From positions 1-64,000 of the forward strand of contig CAKUMB010000005.1 in the NCBI GenBank assembly GCA_934667475.1: a stretch of DNA of 64,000 nucleotides, read 5' to 3'. The notes beneath the pieces are model-generated. The model was not told where the DNA came from, did not search any database, and worked only from the letters and a program-made list of their open reading frames with translations. The DNA is from an uncultured Muribaculaceae bacterium (GTDB taxonomy: Bacteria; Bacteroidota; Bacteroidia; Bacteroidales; Muribaculaceae). The position numbers and the translations under genes were made by a program. Positions 43,388 through 52,818 of this stretch are shown one piece after another. The first letter of the stretch is position 1. Every line of letters starts with the position of its first letter.

Positions 43388-45136
43388 CTACTTAACCTTC
43401 ACCTTAAACCGCTTGTCGCCAACTACAACGATGTAGATTCCAGGCGATGGCACTGCAAACGCCTTTTGGTCGGCAACGGCTTCGCGGGCCACCACGCGGC
43501 CGGCTATGTCGGCTATCATCACTGTGGCACCGTTGGCCTGGCGCACGCTTATTTCGCCGGCAACTGTGCTGGTGGCCACAGGTGTGGCTTTGGCTGTGGT
43601 GGCAGCGTCGATTCCAGTGGGCTGTGTCACCACCACATAGTTGGTGGCAATGCGGTAGTCGTAGGTGCCTTTGGTGTCGCTGTAGGTCTTAAACCAGGGG
43701 AACTCGCTGTTGGTCACGAAGCATGCCACGCTGTCTTCCTGTTCGCGCAGGAATGTGAACACGCCGTCTTTCACGGTGTAGTCAACCCCTGCTTGCAGCT
43801 CCTCGTCGAATTTGGTCACCCATTTGTATTCAGAGTTGACCACGGCGGTGGTGTCGTAGAGGTGGCCATACAGATATCCGCTCAAGTCTACTTTTTCACC
43901 CACATTAATCACTTTGGGCAGTGTGGGGTTCTTCTGCGGAGCATAGTAGTTATAGGGGGTGGTGTAGGAGTTCGATGGCTTCATCTTGGGGCCGCGCGGT
44001 GGCAGGTTCACCAGGTTGAAGTTGTTGCCCGACACATACAGGTTGGAGAGCGTGTTTTTAAGAGCCTCGTCCGACAGCTTGATTGATTCAAGCACACCAT
44101 TGCGTGCATACAGTGTCTTCACTTTGGGCAGCTTTGAGAAGTCGGCCGACTTGAGCGCTGTTTTTTCGCAGTAAAGCGTTGTAAGCGCGTCAAGGTCGAG
44201 GTTCAGGCTCTTGAACGGGTTGGAGTCGATGCTTAGATATGTGAGCTTTGGCATGGCGCTAAGCGAGAACGACTCCAAATTGTTCGACCCCAGATTGATG
44301 CGTCCCAACACGGGGCAGTCTTCAATGGTCACTGCCGACAGCTCGTGGTTGCCGGTGAGGGCAAGTGTGGTGAGTGCCGTCAGCCCCTTGGCCTCAAAAC
44401 TTGTGAGCTTCGACGATGTGATGGTGATTGTCTTGAGCGTGGTGGGCGCGTTGAACTTCACCGACTTCAGTGTGGAGTCGGAGGTGAGCGTCACCGACTG
44501 CATTGCCGGGCATTTGCTCAGGTCTATGGTTTCGATGCCATTGTTGTTGGTAAGGTTGAACTCATATATTTTCGCGCCCTCCATGGCAAACGTTTTCACC
44601 GAATTTTGTTTGCCCAGTTTCACGCGCTCGAGCGCATCGTTTTTGATGTTGATTGATGTGAGTTTTTTGTTGTTGTTGAGCACGAGGTAGGTGAGGGCCT
44701 TCATCCCGTTCACGAAGTCGATGCTTGTGATGGGGTTGCTCTCGCAGCGGAACTCTGTGATGGTGTTGTTGCCGTCGGCGCCAATAGTCACATCGTAGGC
44801 GTCGGTGTAGCCGAAGTTTATAAACGAGATTGTCTTGCCATAAATCTTGACATCAACCTCGGGCTTGGTCACGGCTATTTTCTTGTTGTAGAGCGTGGCT
44901 GCCTTCACCATGTCGTATTCGGTGGAGTCGCCATCCACCACCACATAGAATTTTTCTCCGGCCACCGACGACTTCAGGTACACTTGCACATAGCGGTCGG
45001 CTTCTTTGTCTCTGGTTCCGCGGGCCGACTTGAATGCTATGGCGGGCTCGCTGGCCGCACTTTGCGCCGCGGCCACTGTGGGCAAGGCCAATGCCGCCAT
45101 CAGCAGCCCGGCCATGGTTGTAAACACTTTCTTCAT
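43388..45136 (-). CDS. T9SS-sorted leucine-rich-repeat surface protein
   Basis: 582 residues from the ATG at 45136 (MKKVFTTMAGLL) with a signal peptide. Residues about 130-370 form LRR-like repeats of about 22 residues (for example LTYLVLNNNKKLTSINIKND, LTTLALTGNHELSAVTIED). The rest includes a beta-rich region and a T9SS-type C-terminus (GEISVRQANGATVMIADIAGR...GIYIVVVGDKRFKVKVK). Leucine-rich-repeat cargo like BspA often binds host or other cells; that role is inferred. The gene lies 21 bp after the stop of the 1168-residue cargo gene, so they may be cotranscribed. Confidence 0.85.
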   Translation of the reverse strand: MKKVFTTMAGLLMAALALPTVAAAQSAASEPAIAFKSARGTRDKEADRYVQVYLKSSVAGEKFYVVVDGDSTEYDMVKAATLYNKKIAVTKPEVDVKIYGKTISFINFGYTDAYDVTIGADGNNTITEFRCESNPITSIDFVNGMKALTYLVLNNNKKLTSINIKNDALERVKLGKQNSVKTFAMEGAKIYEFNLTNNNGIETIDLSKCPAMQSVTLTSDSTLKSVKFNAPTTLKTITITSSKLTSFEAKGLTALTTLALTGNHELSAVTIEDCPVLGRINLGSNNLESFSLSAMPKLTYLSIDSNPFKSLNLDLDALTTLYCEKTALKSADFSKLPKVKTLYARNGVLESIKLSDEALKNTLSNLYVSGNNFNLVNLPPRGPKMKPSNSYTTPYNYYAPQKNPTLPKVINVGEKVDLSGYLYGHLYDTTAVVNSEYKWVTKFDEELQAGVDYTVKDGVFTFLREQEDSVACFVTNSEFPWFKTYSDTKGTYDYRIATNYVVVTQPTGIDAATTAKATPVATSTVAGEISVRQANGATVMIADIAGRVVAREAVADQKAFAVPSPGIYIVVVGDKRFKVKVK

Positions 45137-45157
45137 ATTCAATTTTTTTTGTGGTTG

Positions 45158-48100
45158 TTAATTCTTTATGATCACTCGCTTTATCACGGTGCGGCCGCTG
45201 ACGGTCGCCTTAAGCAGATACACTCCGCTGGCCAGCTGCTCCACATTAAGCTCCCGGGTGCCGCTGGCCGACGCGCACAGTGCGCCGTCCACGTTGTAGA
45301 GGTCCATCTTGTCGCAGTCCATATTCACCTTCACCACAGTGCTGGCGGGGTTGGGCGCCACTATGAAGCGGCTTGCAAGTTGCACGGCCTCGATGCCCGA
45401 CTGCTTGATGGTGACATTGTCGCTATACAGAATTTCTGAGCGCTTGCCGCCGGGGTACACGGCTGCCAGGGCATAAATGTAGTCGCCAGGCTTCAGGGCT
45501 GCAATGTTATCGCTAAACTTCAGGTCGACTATGCCGTCGGCAGGGGTGAGCATCACCCACTTTGATGAGTCGAGGAAGTCGTCTTCGGCCATGCGCCACA
45601 CGGCATACTTGTAATCGAAGTTTTGCGGGTTGGCGCCCAGTTCGTCGCCGGTGGCGCAGATAAGGTGGTTGCGCTTCACAAACGATGCGTCGGCGCAGTG
45701 CCACTTGTTGGTGGTGTAGTCTTGCGTTGAGTAGTTGGTGTAGGGCACAAACGGATATTCGGGGTCGGTGCCGCTGTCGGTTGCCAGGCTGCACATGCCT
45801 TTTGAGTAGCTCACGCCAAGGTAGTAGCCGTTGGGGGCCTCGACGGGCTGCGGCAGCTCGTAGGTGTTCCACACCTCGTCGCCCTTTGTGGCAACGTGCA
45901 TGGCGCTGAACAGCACCTTGTTGGTGGGCTTGAAGTCGTCGGTGACATCGAAAATCCACAAGTTCATTTCATCGTGCGGGCCTTGGTAGCTGGTGGTGAC
46001 CCAGCTGATGCTCTTAAGCACTGCGGGTGTGCGGAACACTGCTCCATACACCGACTTGTCGTTGCCGCTCAGCCAGCCCATCTGGCTCTCGAATGAGCCG
46101 TTGTCGTGGCGGAACACGTCGCGCGGCAGATTCCAAGTAATGTTCACGGCGCTGTCGGCTGCGGCCACCTTGAATTCCGACGGTGCCAGAATCTTGGGGC
46201 TGAGTGTGATGCTGATTGTGGTGTCGGCTGCCACCACCATGGTGTCGCTGACTCCAACGTACTTGATTTTGCTCAGAGTGAACTTGTAGCCGTGCTCGGC
46301 AATGTCGCTGAACGCGAATTTGCCGTCGGCGCCGGTTGCTGTTTCGCGCTCGTCGCCATATCCCGAGAGTTTCACTTTGGCATTTGCCACACACTTGCCA
46401 TTCACGTCCTTCACCTGTCCCGACACAGAATATGCGGGCAGTTTGGCCATGGTCACGTTGTGTATCGACTCCTTGTCGTTGACGAAGGCCACTGAGTCGG
46501 TCAGGTCGCGCCAATACAACTTTGAGTATTTCACAGGGTATGAGCCGGTGGGCACGAAGTCGAGCATATAGTTGCCGCTGGCGTCGGTGGTGTCGCAGAT
46601 GTTGCTGCCGGGAATGTTCACGGTCACGCCCTCCACGGGATTGCCGGCCTCGTCGCGCACCTGGCCCTTGAGCCATCCTGTGTGCTTGGCCACGATGCAG
46701 AAGTTGTATAGGCTCACATTGCACGACGTGTAGTCCGACACGTCGCGAATGCCCACGTAATATTCTCCGTCTTCCGAGATTGGCAGTGCAATGCGCGCCT
46801 GCTCGGTGATTCGCGATGCGAATTTGTAGTCTTTAATCACCTTGTGGTCGCGGTAGTCGTTGCTCTTGCCCACTGTGACCTGAATGTGCTTGGGGTAGTA
46901 TTCGCCGAGGCCCGAGCGGAACTCAAAGTACACATAATATGTGCTGTCGGCCTTCATGTGCACCGGGGGCGAAATCATCCAGTCGTCGGCCTTGACGCCA
47001 GCCGGCACGTGATACACATAGTGTCTGTAGGGGTAGCATGTCCAGCACTTGCCGTCGTTGTTGTTGTCGTAAAGCGTCCAAAGCTTGAACACAGCTTCTG
47101 ACTGGAACACGCATGAGTAGGGCACTTCGTTGGCCGGGCCCAGTTGCACGCTGGGTGAGAAGGCTGTGGCTCCGTAGTCGGATGTGAGCGCTTGTATCGA
47201 GTATTTGTAGCTGGCCAGTGTGGTGATGGTCGAGTCGAGATAAGTGCGGTCTTTGCGGTAGGTCTTGGCCACCACGGTGGTGTCGCCAAACGCATTGTAG
47301 CGCGTGATGCGGTATTTAAGCGATGATGTCTTCACATAGCCGTTGTGTAGACCTGCGCCTGTGGGTGCCTCCCATTTGAGGGTGGCAAGGTGCGGTGTGG
47401 TGCGCTCAAGGGTGATGCCGGTCACGGCTTGCGGCACATCGGGGCCCACCCAAGCCATCGCCTCGGCCGTTTCGCTTCGGTTCTCGCCGTTGTATGTGAC
47501 CACGGCCACGCGGTTGTAGTTGTTGGTGAGGCCGCTGAACTGCACAGCGGTTTTTGCTCCGGCGGTTACAGCCACTTCTTTATACAGGTTGCCGTTTAAG
47601 TACACCTCGGCTTTGCTTATCGACTGCAGTGCCTGGCCGCCAACGGTGGCCGAGGGGTTGGTCCACTGTGCCTCACCGCTAAGGGCGCCTGAGGCACCGG
47701 GAGTGAACGTGAGGTCGGCCACCTTGGCTGGTGCCGCTCCGTCGGGCAGGTAGCGTTCCACGTTGAATCCCACCAGCTCCTCTTCGCTGGTGCCAATGCG
47801 GCCTATCACCTTGCCGGCTCCGCTCGAGGGGTCTATCTTTATGAGATATGAATACCCGTTGGCGTCGCACAGCGGCCAGTACAGCTGATTGTTGTCGCAG
47901 TCCATGTCCATGCCGCTTATGTAGTTGGCCGTCTTGTTGAGCACGCTGCTGCCCACCTTGGCCACATATCCGGTGATTGGGTCAATTGTCGACAGTTGTC
48001 CCGTTTTCTCCACTGCATACAGCAGTCCGGCGCGGTTGGCGGCCAGCGACATGAATTTCGACGACAGGTCTTTGCCCACCATGGTCATTTTGCCCGAAGT

Positions 48101-48664
48101 GAGGTCGATTGTATACAGGGCCTGCTTGGCCACCGTGATGCCGCCGTCGCTCACATAGTGCGAGCCAAGGCAATACATGGTGTGGGTGCTCTCGCTGTAG
48201 GCCATGTCCTGCACGTTGGGGCCGTTGTAGTCGAGTGCTGCCACTCTGGTGTAGGTGTGCTTGACCACATCGCTTTTCACGAGATATGTGGGGTGCATCG
48301 AGCCGTTTTTGTCGATTGTGTATTCCACAAGATAAATATACTGGCCTGCCTTTGCTCCAGCGCTAAAGTTATAGCTGTAGTCAAATTCCACCGTGGTCTT
48401 CGACGGTGTGGCCAGCGACAGCGACACATATCCTTTCAGGCCAAAGCCGTAGGCTTTTGAGGCCGCAGTGGCGGCTTCGGCTTTGTCGGCGGGGATTTTC
48501 TTGCTGTCGGCCTGGCCTTTTGGCGCCATGCCCAACTGGCGTGCCTGAGCTAGGGTGTAGACCTCTGCGGGGGGGGTGGGCTGAGGCGCAGTGTCGGGCG
48601 CCTCTTGTGCTTTGGCCGCAAATGCGGCAAGCACCATAATAATCAGAAAGTAGATCTGCCTCAT
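45158..48664 (-). CDS. Large T9SS-sorted surface protein with Fn3, jelly-roll and CarboxypepD_reg-like domains
   Basis: 1168 residues with a signal peptide ending at FAAKAQ. The N-terminal 60-310 region looks like a beta-propeller of repeated short blades (MGLLYAVEKTGQLSTID-like text). Then an Fn3 pair, a jelly roll (about 515-670), two carboxypeptidase-regulatory-like Ig domains with GQVRDEAGNPVEGVTVNIPG and GQVKDVNGKCVANAKVKL, another jelly roll (about 870-1020), and a T9SS type A domain (IVAPNPASTVVKVNMD...ASGVYLLKATVSGRTVIKRV). It has its own consensus promoter, divergent from the protease. Confidence 0.86.
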   Translation of the reverse strand: MRQIYFLIIMVLAAFAAKAQEAPDTAPQPTPPAEVYTLAQARQLGMAPKGQADSKKIPADKAEAATAASKAYGFGLKGYVSLSLATPSKTTVEFDYSYNFSAGAKAGQYIYLVEYTIDKNGSMHPTYLVKSDVVKHTYTRVAALDYNGPNVQDMAYSESTHTMYCLGSHYVSDGGITVAKQALYTIDLTSGKMTMVGKDLSSKFMSLAANRAGLLYAVEKTGQLSTIDPITGYVAKVGSSVLNKTANYISGMDMDCDNNQLYWPLCDANGYSYLIKIDPSSGAGKVIGRIGTSEEELVGFNVERYLPDGAAPAKVADLTFTPGASGALSGEAQWTNPSATVGGQALQSISKAEVYLNGNLYKEVAVTAGAKTAVQFSGLTNNYNRVAVVTYNGENRSETAEAMAWVGPDVPQAVTGITLERTTPHLATLKWEAPTGAGLHNGYVKTSSLKYRITRYNAFGDTTVVAKTYRKDRTYLDSTITTLASYKYSIQALTSDYGATAFSPSVQLGPANEVPYSCVFQSEAVFKLWTLYDNNNDGKCWTCYPYRHYVYHVPAGVKADDWMISPPVHMKADSTYYVYFEFRSGLGEYYPKHIQVTVGKSNDYRDHKVIKDYKFASRITEQARIALPISEDGEYYVGIRDVSDYTSCNVSLYNFCIVAKHTGWLKGQVRDEAGNPVEGVTVNIPGSNICDTTDASGNYMLDFVPTGSYPVKYSKLYWRDLTDSVAFVNDKESIHNVTMAKLPAYSVSGQVKDVNGKCVANAKVKLSGYGDERETATGADGKFAFSDIAEHGYKFTLSKIKYVGVSDTMVVAADTTISITLSPKILAPSEFKVAAADSAVNITWNLPRDVFRHDNGSFESQMGWLSGNDKSVYGAVFRTPAVLKSISWVTTSYQGPHDEMNLWIFDVTDDFKPTNKVLFSAMHVATKGDEVWNTYELPQPVEAPNGYYLGVSYSKGMCSLATDSGTDPEYPFVPYTNYSTQDYTTNKWHCADASFVKRNHLICATGDELGANPQNFDYKYAVWRMAEDDFLDSSKWVMLTPADGIVDLKFSDNIAALKPGDYIYALAAVYPGGKRSEILYSDNVTIKQSGIEAVQLASRFIVAPNPASTVVKVNMDCDKMDLYNVDGALCASASGTRELNVEQLASGVYLLKATVSGRTVIKRVIIKN

Positions 48665-48725
48665 GAGTAGTATTTTAAATAGTTTTATAAGTCTGTAACA
48701 AAAAAAGTATATTGGTTGACCGTGA

Positions 48726-48756
48726 CAAAGTTATAATATATGCTTGATTCCGTCAA
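48726..48756 (-). promoter_or_regulatory. Consensus promoter of the 1168-residue cargo gene
   Basis: Minus-strand TTG (48754-48756), a 20-bp spacer and TAACTTTG (48726-48733), 62 bp before the ATG. Confidence 0.72.
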
Positions 48757-48826
48757 GAAAACCGAAGATTAATTTACAAAAACCGCTTATTTTGGCAACA
48801 AATATTACTAATTGTAATTTTTTTGC

Positions 48827-48857
48827 TTGCGTGTTACGTTTGGTATGGTTAATTTTG
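48827..48857 (+). promoter_or_regulatory. Consensus promoter of the subtilase gene
   Basis: TTG (48827-48829), a 20-bp spacer and TAATTTTG (48850-48857), with the ATG at 48881. It sits back to back with the promoter of the 1168-residue gene, about 70 bp apart. Confidence 0.72.
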
Positions 48858-48880
48858 TAAAAACAAATTTCACATCAATT

Positions 48881-51082
48881 ATGAAAAAAATATTACTGCT
48901 GGCTTCATTGCTGGCCCTTACGGCCCAAGCCGGCGGCTTGGATCAAAACATCAGAACCCAAGCTGGCGTCAAGTTCATAGGTTCCATATCGGCAAGCGAT
49001 GCTGTTGGCAAAGCGCTGCTTGAGCGCGGCATGACCAATGTGCAAGATAAGCGCGGCATGGTCGACGTAGTGCTGTCGGCCACCGATGCCGAGCAGTGTG
49101 CCGCCCGTCTGCGCGGCATGGGCCTTAAGGTGGGCACGGCCAATGGCGGAGGCGTGACGGTGCGGGTGCCGGTGGACATGCTTGGCAAGCTGGCCAGCAC
49201 ACCAGGTGTGAGTGCAATAAATATGGCGCGGCCGCTTTTCCCGCTGCTCGACGATGCGCGCGCGGCCGGCAGTGTCGACATGGCGCATGCAGGCACGGGA
49301 CTCACCACTCCATTTAATGGTGAAAACACAATAGTGGGCATAATCGACAGCGGGTTTCAGTATGACCACGGTGCATTTGTTGACCCCGACACAAAGCAAA
49401 GCCGCATTAGCCGCATTTGGGAGCAGCAGTGCGACACCTTGGAGAGTCTGCACCCCGACAAATTTGCCTACGGATGCGAATATGCGCCTGGAAAAGCCAC
49501 CCTTGCCCGCAGCTACGACATCGTCACAAGCACCCATGGCACCCATGTGGCTGGCATAGCGGCGGGCGGCGACACCCGCTATGGCAACAAATACTACGGC
49601 GTGGCTCCAAAGTCGGAAATTGTGCTTGTGTCCACTAAGTCGACCGACGCCTCGGTAATCGACGCGGTGAAATACATATTCGACTATGCTGATTCGCAAC
49701 ACAAGCCTTGCGTGATAAACATAAGCCTCGGGTCGAACATAGGCCCGCACGACGGCACAGGATATGCCGACCGCATGCTTGATGCCATGCAGGGCGAGGG
49801 ACGCCTGATTGTGGGCGCGGTTGGCAACAGTTCGGGCGACAAATGCCACGCCCGCAAGAGCTTCTCGGTGCGTGACCACTCGCTCAACACGGGGCTGCAG
49901 TTCACCTACTATGGCAAGACTCAGTTGGGGCTTGTCGACATTTGGGGCACACAGTCGAAGAAGTTCAAGACCACAATTTATGTTTACGACAAGGCTGCCA
50001 ACAAGCGGCTGGCCACATTTGAAACCATCGACGCCACTCAAAGCGGCACCAAAACGTTTAACTTCAAGGGCCTGGAATCGATCGGCACCGACAGCATAGA
50101 GGTGAATGTGGTGGCGCGGTCGGGAGTTGACCCCAACAACGGTAAGCCCAATGTGTATGTAACGGCTGTGTGCAGCAATATCAACAAGAAAAACGTGTTC
50201 CTTGGCATTGAGACCGAGGCGGTGTCGGGCACTGTGGATATGTGGAACGACGGTGTGTATTCCACCTTTAATAATCTTGGCAACCCTGCATACACCAGCG
50301 GCGACTCGGAGTGCAGCGTGAGCGAGTTGGGAGGAACGGGCAAAAAAATAATTTCAGTGGGCGCGTTCGCCTCCAAAAACAAATACACGCTGCTCAACGG
50401 CAACTCTAGAGGCACGAGCTACGCCATTGGCAGCATTTGTGCATTCTCGTCGGCGGGCCCTACCGTTGACGGACGCGTGAAGCCCGAAATAGCCGCCCCC
50501 GGCTCAATACTGGTGTCGGCATACAACCGCTATTATGGCGCGTTTGACCCCTCTAAAATGGTGAGCGCCCTTTCGGTCGACGGTAAGGCCTCATATTATG
50601 GAACCATGCAGGGCACATCTATGGCCTCGCCGTTTGTGGCTGGCGTAATGGCCCTTTGGCTTCAGGCCGACCCGTCGCTTTCGCCCGAGAAGGCCAAGCA
50701 GATTCTGCAGGCGTCGGCTGCCAACGACTCTTTCACTGGCAACGTGAGGCAGTCGGGGTCGCCGCAATGGGGATATGGCAAGGTGGACGCCTATAAGGGA
50801 CTGCAAATGTGTCTTGAAAGCGGTGTCGACATGGTGTCCTCCAATGGCGTGCAATGCTCGTGCTCGGTGACCGATGGCACATTGCAGGTGCTGCTTTCAG
50901 GCGACAGCAATGACGTGGAGGTGAGCGTCTACAGCCCGTCGGGACGTCTTGTGGGCCGCAATGCGGTGCACGAGCTGAACGCACTCACTCCCCTGTGCGT
51001 GTCGGGCATTCCAAGCGGAGTGGCTATAGTCAAGGTTGGCACATCGTCATCAAGCCACACATTGAAGGTGGTGGCACGATGA
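48881..51082 (+). CDS. Secreted S8-family (subtilisin-like) serine protease with T9SS-type C-terminus
   Basis: 733 residues from the ATG at 48881 (MKKILLLASLLALTAQAGG); the frame is open from 48827 but that part is promoter. A signal peptide and a prodomain (about 20-125) come first. The catalytic triad is Asp156 in VGIIDSGF, His219 in STHGTHVAG, and Ser580 in GTSMASPFVAG. A long insertion separates His and Ser, as in large extracellular subtilases. The tail (VEVSVYSPSGRLVGRN..SGVAIVKVG) is T9SS-like. It is divergent from the 1168-residue cargo gene and may process surface proteins or feed on peptides. Confidence 0.92.
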   Translation: MKKILLLASLLALTAQAGGLDQNIRTQAGVKFIGSISASDAVGKALLERGMTNVQDKRGMVDVVLSATDAEQCAARLRGMGLKVGTANGGGVTVRVPVDMLGKLASTPGVSAINMARPLFPLLDDARAAGSVDMAHAGTGLTTPFNGENTIVGIIDSGFQYDHGAFVDPDTKQSRISRIWEQQCDTLESLHPDKFAYGCEYAPGKATLARSYDIVTSTHGTHVAGIAAGGDTRYGNKYYGVAPKSEIVLVSTKSTDASVIDAVKYIFDYADSQHKPCVINISLGSNIGPHDGTGYADRMLDAMQGEGRLIVGAVGNSSGDKCHARKSFSVRDHSLNTGLQFTYYGKTQLGLVDIWGTQSKKFKTTIYVYDKAANKRLATFETIDATQSGTKTFNFKGLESIGTDSIEVNVVARSGVDPNNGKPNVYVTAVCSNINKKNVFLGIETEAVSGTVDMWNDGVYSTFNNLGNPAYTSGDSECSVSELGGTGKKIISVGAFASKNKYTLLNGNSRGTSYAIGSICAFSSAGPTVDGRVKPEIAAPGSILVSAYNRYYGAFDPSKMVSALSVDGKASYYGTMQGTSMASPFVAGVMALWLQADPSLSPEKAKQILQASAANDSFTGNVRQSGSPQWGYGKVDAYKGLQMCLESGVDMVSSNGVQCSCSVTDGTLQVLLSGDSNDVEVSVYSPSGRLVGRNAVHELNALTPLCVSGIPSGVAIVKVGTSSSSHTLKVVAR

Positions 51083-51110
51083 GGCCGGCATTTTTGAAAA
51101 TGAATTAATG

Positions 51111-51152
51111 CAACAAGGCCACACTTGCCTATTTGGCAGTGTGGCCTTGTTG
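51111..51152. terminator. Bidirectional terminator between the protease and the orphan gene
   Basis: An 18-bp stem with one bulge (51111-51129 / 51135-51152) between convergent genes; T-rich on the plus side. Confidence 0.7.
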
Positions 51153-51174
51153 TGTGTCTTTTGTGGGATGGAGG

Positions 51175-51999
51175 TCAGGAACCGATGGGGTTGACGGTGC
51201 CGTCGGGGGCCACGTGGCAGAAGTGGGTCGTGGCAGTGAAGTTGTCGGTTAACTCCTCATTGATGTCTACCAGTGGAAATTTTATGATTTCATCTGAGTC
51301 CCAATCGTTGTTTTTGCTGCAGTTATAGTAGATGAAGTCGTCTGGCTCAAAGTCGGCTGTCCGTGCCTCCGACCTGTATCGCCAGAGTTTTCCATTATGC
51401 CGGCCGAAGGTGTGCTGACGGTTGCGGCCCTCTTGGATGCCGCCTTGCAGCAGAAACATTCTTTCGGGGTTGAACTCCCCCTCGATTTTGAGTTGTGCCA
51501 CGAGCACACTGATTGATGCAACGCACGATATGGCGCAATCGCCCTGTGGCGGCTGTGCTGTCTTGTCCATTGTGAGCGCGTAGTCAATGTCGTCGTCCAG
51601 GCTCAGCCATTGCCGGGCCTTGTCTGCAATGCTGGCGCAGAAGTTCGATTGGACACTGTCTTTGGCTGGTTCGCCCCAGATGCTCGGCAGTATGTGCTTG
51701 TCGGCGTCTGGCTCGTCGGCCTGATAAAGCGGCTTGTCGCTGTCGAGGCTGTTCCGGCTGTCGAGCACGGTTATTCCTGACACACAGCAGCCGTCATAGA
51801 GGTGCCGTGATGGGCTTATCAGCCGAAACTCACGTGGCTTTTTCACAAATCCCATGTGGCTTAGCACATCGTCGTTAAGGCTAATGCCGTTCGGCATTGC
51901 CAAGTTTAAAAAGTCTTGACTTCTGAATGAGCGTTGGGCCACGTTCACGTCAATCCACGTGCTCCTAAGCATCACGTATGCGTAATATGTGTTGGTCAT
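51175..51999 (-). CDS. Hypothetical protein, no recognised family
   Basis: 274 residues from the ATG at 51999 (MTNTYYAYVMLRSTW); the frame stays open to 52215 across the tRNA-Glu gene, so the longer start is rejected. No signal peptide or membrane segment, hence cytoplasmic. It is acidic, with many Asp and Trp, and two Cys motifs (DGCCVSG, GDCAISC). A helical segment (VAQLKIEGEF) precedes a Gly-rich loop (QGGIQEGRNRQ). I see no domain that suggests a function. It is isolated downstream of a tRNA-Glu gene. Confidence 0.6.
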   Translation of the reverse strand: MTNTYYAYVMLRSTWIDVNVAQRSFRSQDFLNLAMPNGISLNDDVLSHMGFVKKPREFRLISPSRHLYDGCCVSGITVLDSRNSLDSDKPLYQADEPDADKHILPSIWGEPAKDSVQSNFCASIADKARQWLSLDDDIDYALTMDKTAQPPQGDCAISCVASISVLVAQLKIEGEFNPERMFLLQGGIQEGRNRQHTFGRHNGKLWRYRSEARTADFEPDDFIYYNCSKNNDWDSDEIIKFPLVDINEELTDNFTATTHFCHVAPDGTVNPIGS

Positions 52000-52035
52000 A
52001 ATGGTTGGCGTTACTATGCCATGTGGGGCGGTGAA

Positions 52036-52075
52036 ACAAAAAAAACACCATCCATATGTGGGTGAGTGGATGGTG
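52036..52075 (-). terminator. Terminator of the downstream tRNA-Glu
   Basis: A 9-bp stem (52046-52054 / 52067-52075, CACCATCCA), followed on the minus strand by T8. Confidence 0.82.
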
Positions 52076-52095
52076 CATGCCGCATGTGTGCGGTT

Positions 52096-52170
52096 TGGTA
52101 GCCCATAGCAGAATCGAACTGCTCTTTCAAGAATGAAAATCTTGCGTCCTAACCGATAGACGAATGGGCC
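52096..52170 (-). tRNA. tRNA-Glu (TTC), downstream copy
   Basis: 75 nt with encoded CCA. The acceptor GGCCCAT pairs with ATGGGCT, and the anticodon loop TTTTCAT gives TTC. Its sequence is the same as the copy at 52568-52642. Confidence 0.95.
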
Positions 52171-52285
52171 ATCATCAGCAACTCTATCGCACCCCGCAGT
52201 GGAGCGGCAACACAAGTCGCTGTGTTATCATTTATATATTTATATGGCGTTTCAGAGAAACTCTGAAGTCAATCGTTTGTGGCGA

Positions 52286-52540
52286 TTAAGCCAGCTTGTT
52301 GACGTGCTTGGCCAGCTTCGACTTCAGGTTGGAAGCCTTGTTCTTGCTAATCACGTTCTTGCGGCCCAGCTTGTCGAGCATGGCCGAAACTTTCTTGTAC
52401 TCCTCAGCTGCAGCGGCCTTGTCGGTCATCTTGCGGAGGTTGCGCACAGCATTGCGCATAGTCTTTGCATAATAGCGGTTACGCAGATTTCTCGCCTGTG
52501 ATTGGCGGATTCTCTTAATAGCTGATTTATGGTTTGCCAT
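52286..52540 (-). CDS. rpsT: 30S ribosomal protein S20
   Basis: 84 residues, almost all Lys/Arg-rich helices (MANHKSAIKRIRQSQARNLR..., SKLAKHVNKLA), the full S20 length. It binds 16S rRNA early in assembly. It is the only protein gene between two identical tRNA-Glu genes on the same strand. A short hairpin (52251-52257 / 52261-52267) lies after the stop. Confidence 0.96.
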   Translation of the reverse strand: MANHKSAIKRIRQSQARNLRNRYYAKTMRNAVRNLRKMTDKAAAAEEYKKVSAMLDKLGRKNVISKNKASNLKSKLAKHVNKLA

Positions 52541-52567
52541 ATTTTCTTTGTTATATTTTAATTATTT

Positions 52568-52642
52568 TGGTAGCCCATAGCAGAATCGAACTGCTCTTTC
52601 AAGAATGAAAATCTTGCGTCCTAACCGATAGACGAATGGGCC
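52568..52642 (-). tRNA. tRNA-Glu (TTC), upstream copy
   Basis: Same 75-nt sequence as the copy at 52096-52170, ending 27 bp before the rpsT ATG. It follows a consensus promoter. Confidence 0.95.
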
Positions 52643-52672
52643 TTGAAAAAAGTGCCGCTACAAAAGCGACTG

Positions 52673-52703
52673 CAAATATAGAAAGGATTTTTCATTCCGC
52701 AAA
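52673..52703 (-). promoter_or_regulatory. Consensus promoter of tRNA-Glu - rpsT - tRNA-Glu
   Basis: Minus-strand TTTG (52700-52703), a 19-bp spacer and TATATTTG (52673-52680), 31 bp before the first tRNA. No second promoter was seen between the three genes. Confidence 0.7.
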
Positions 52704-52818
52704 ATTTAAGGCGGTGAAAACGTGATTTATAGCCACAAAAAGGCGTTTGCATTGGTTTTTTTCGGGAAAATAGTGCTAAATTAGCAACTTCAATGAAAAC
52801 AACAGTGACTATCACACT

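Noticed and set aside
52000..52215. Extension of the orphan gene to 52215
   Set aside because: It runs across the tRNA-Glu gene and its terminator.
52096..52642. Identical tRNA-Glu copies as attachment sites of an integrated element
   Set aside because: Both are full-length tRNAs with only rpsT between them and no integrase; tandem tRNA duplication explains it.
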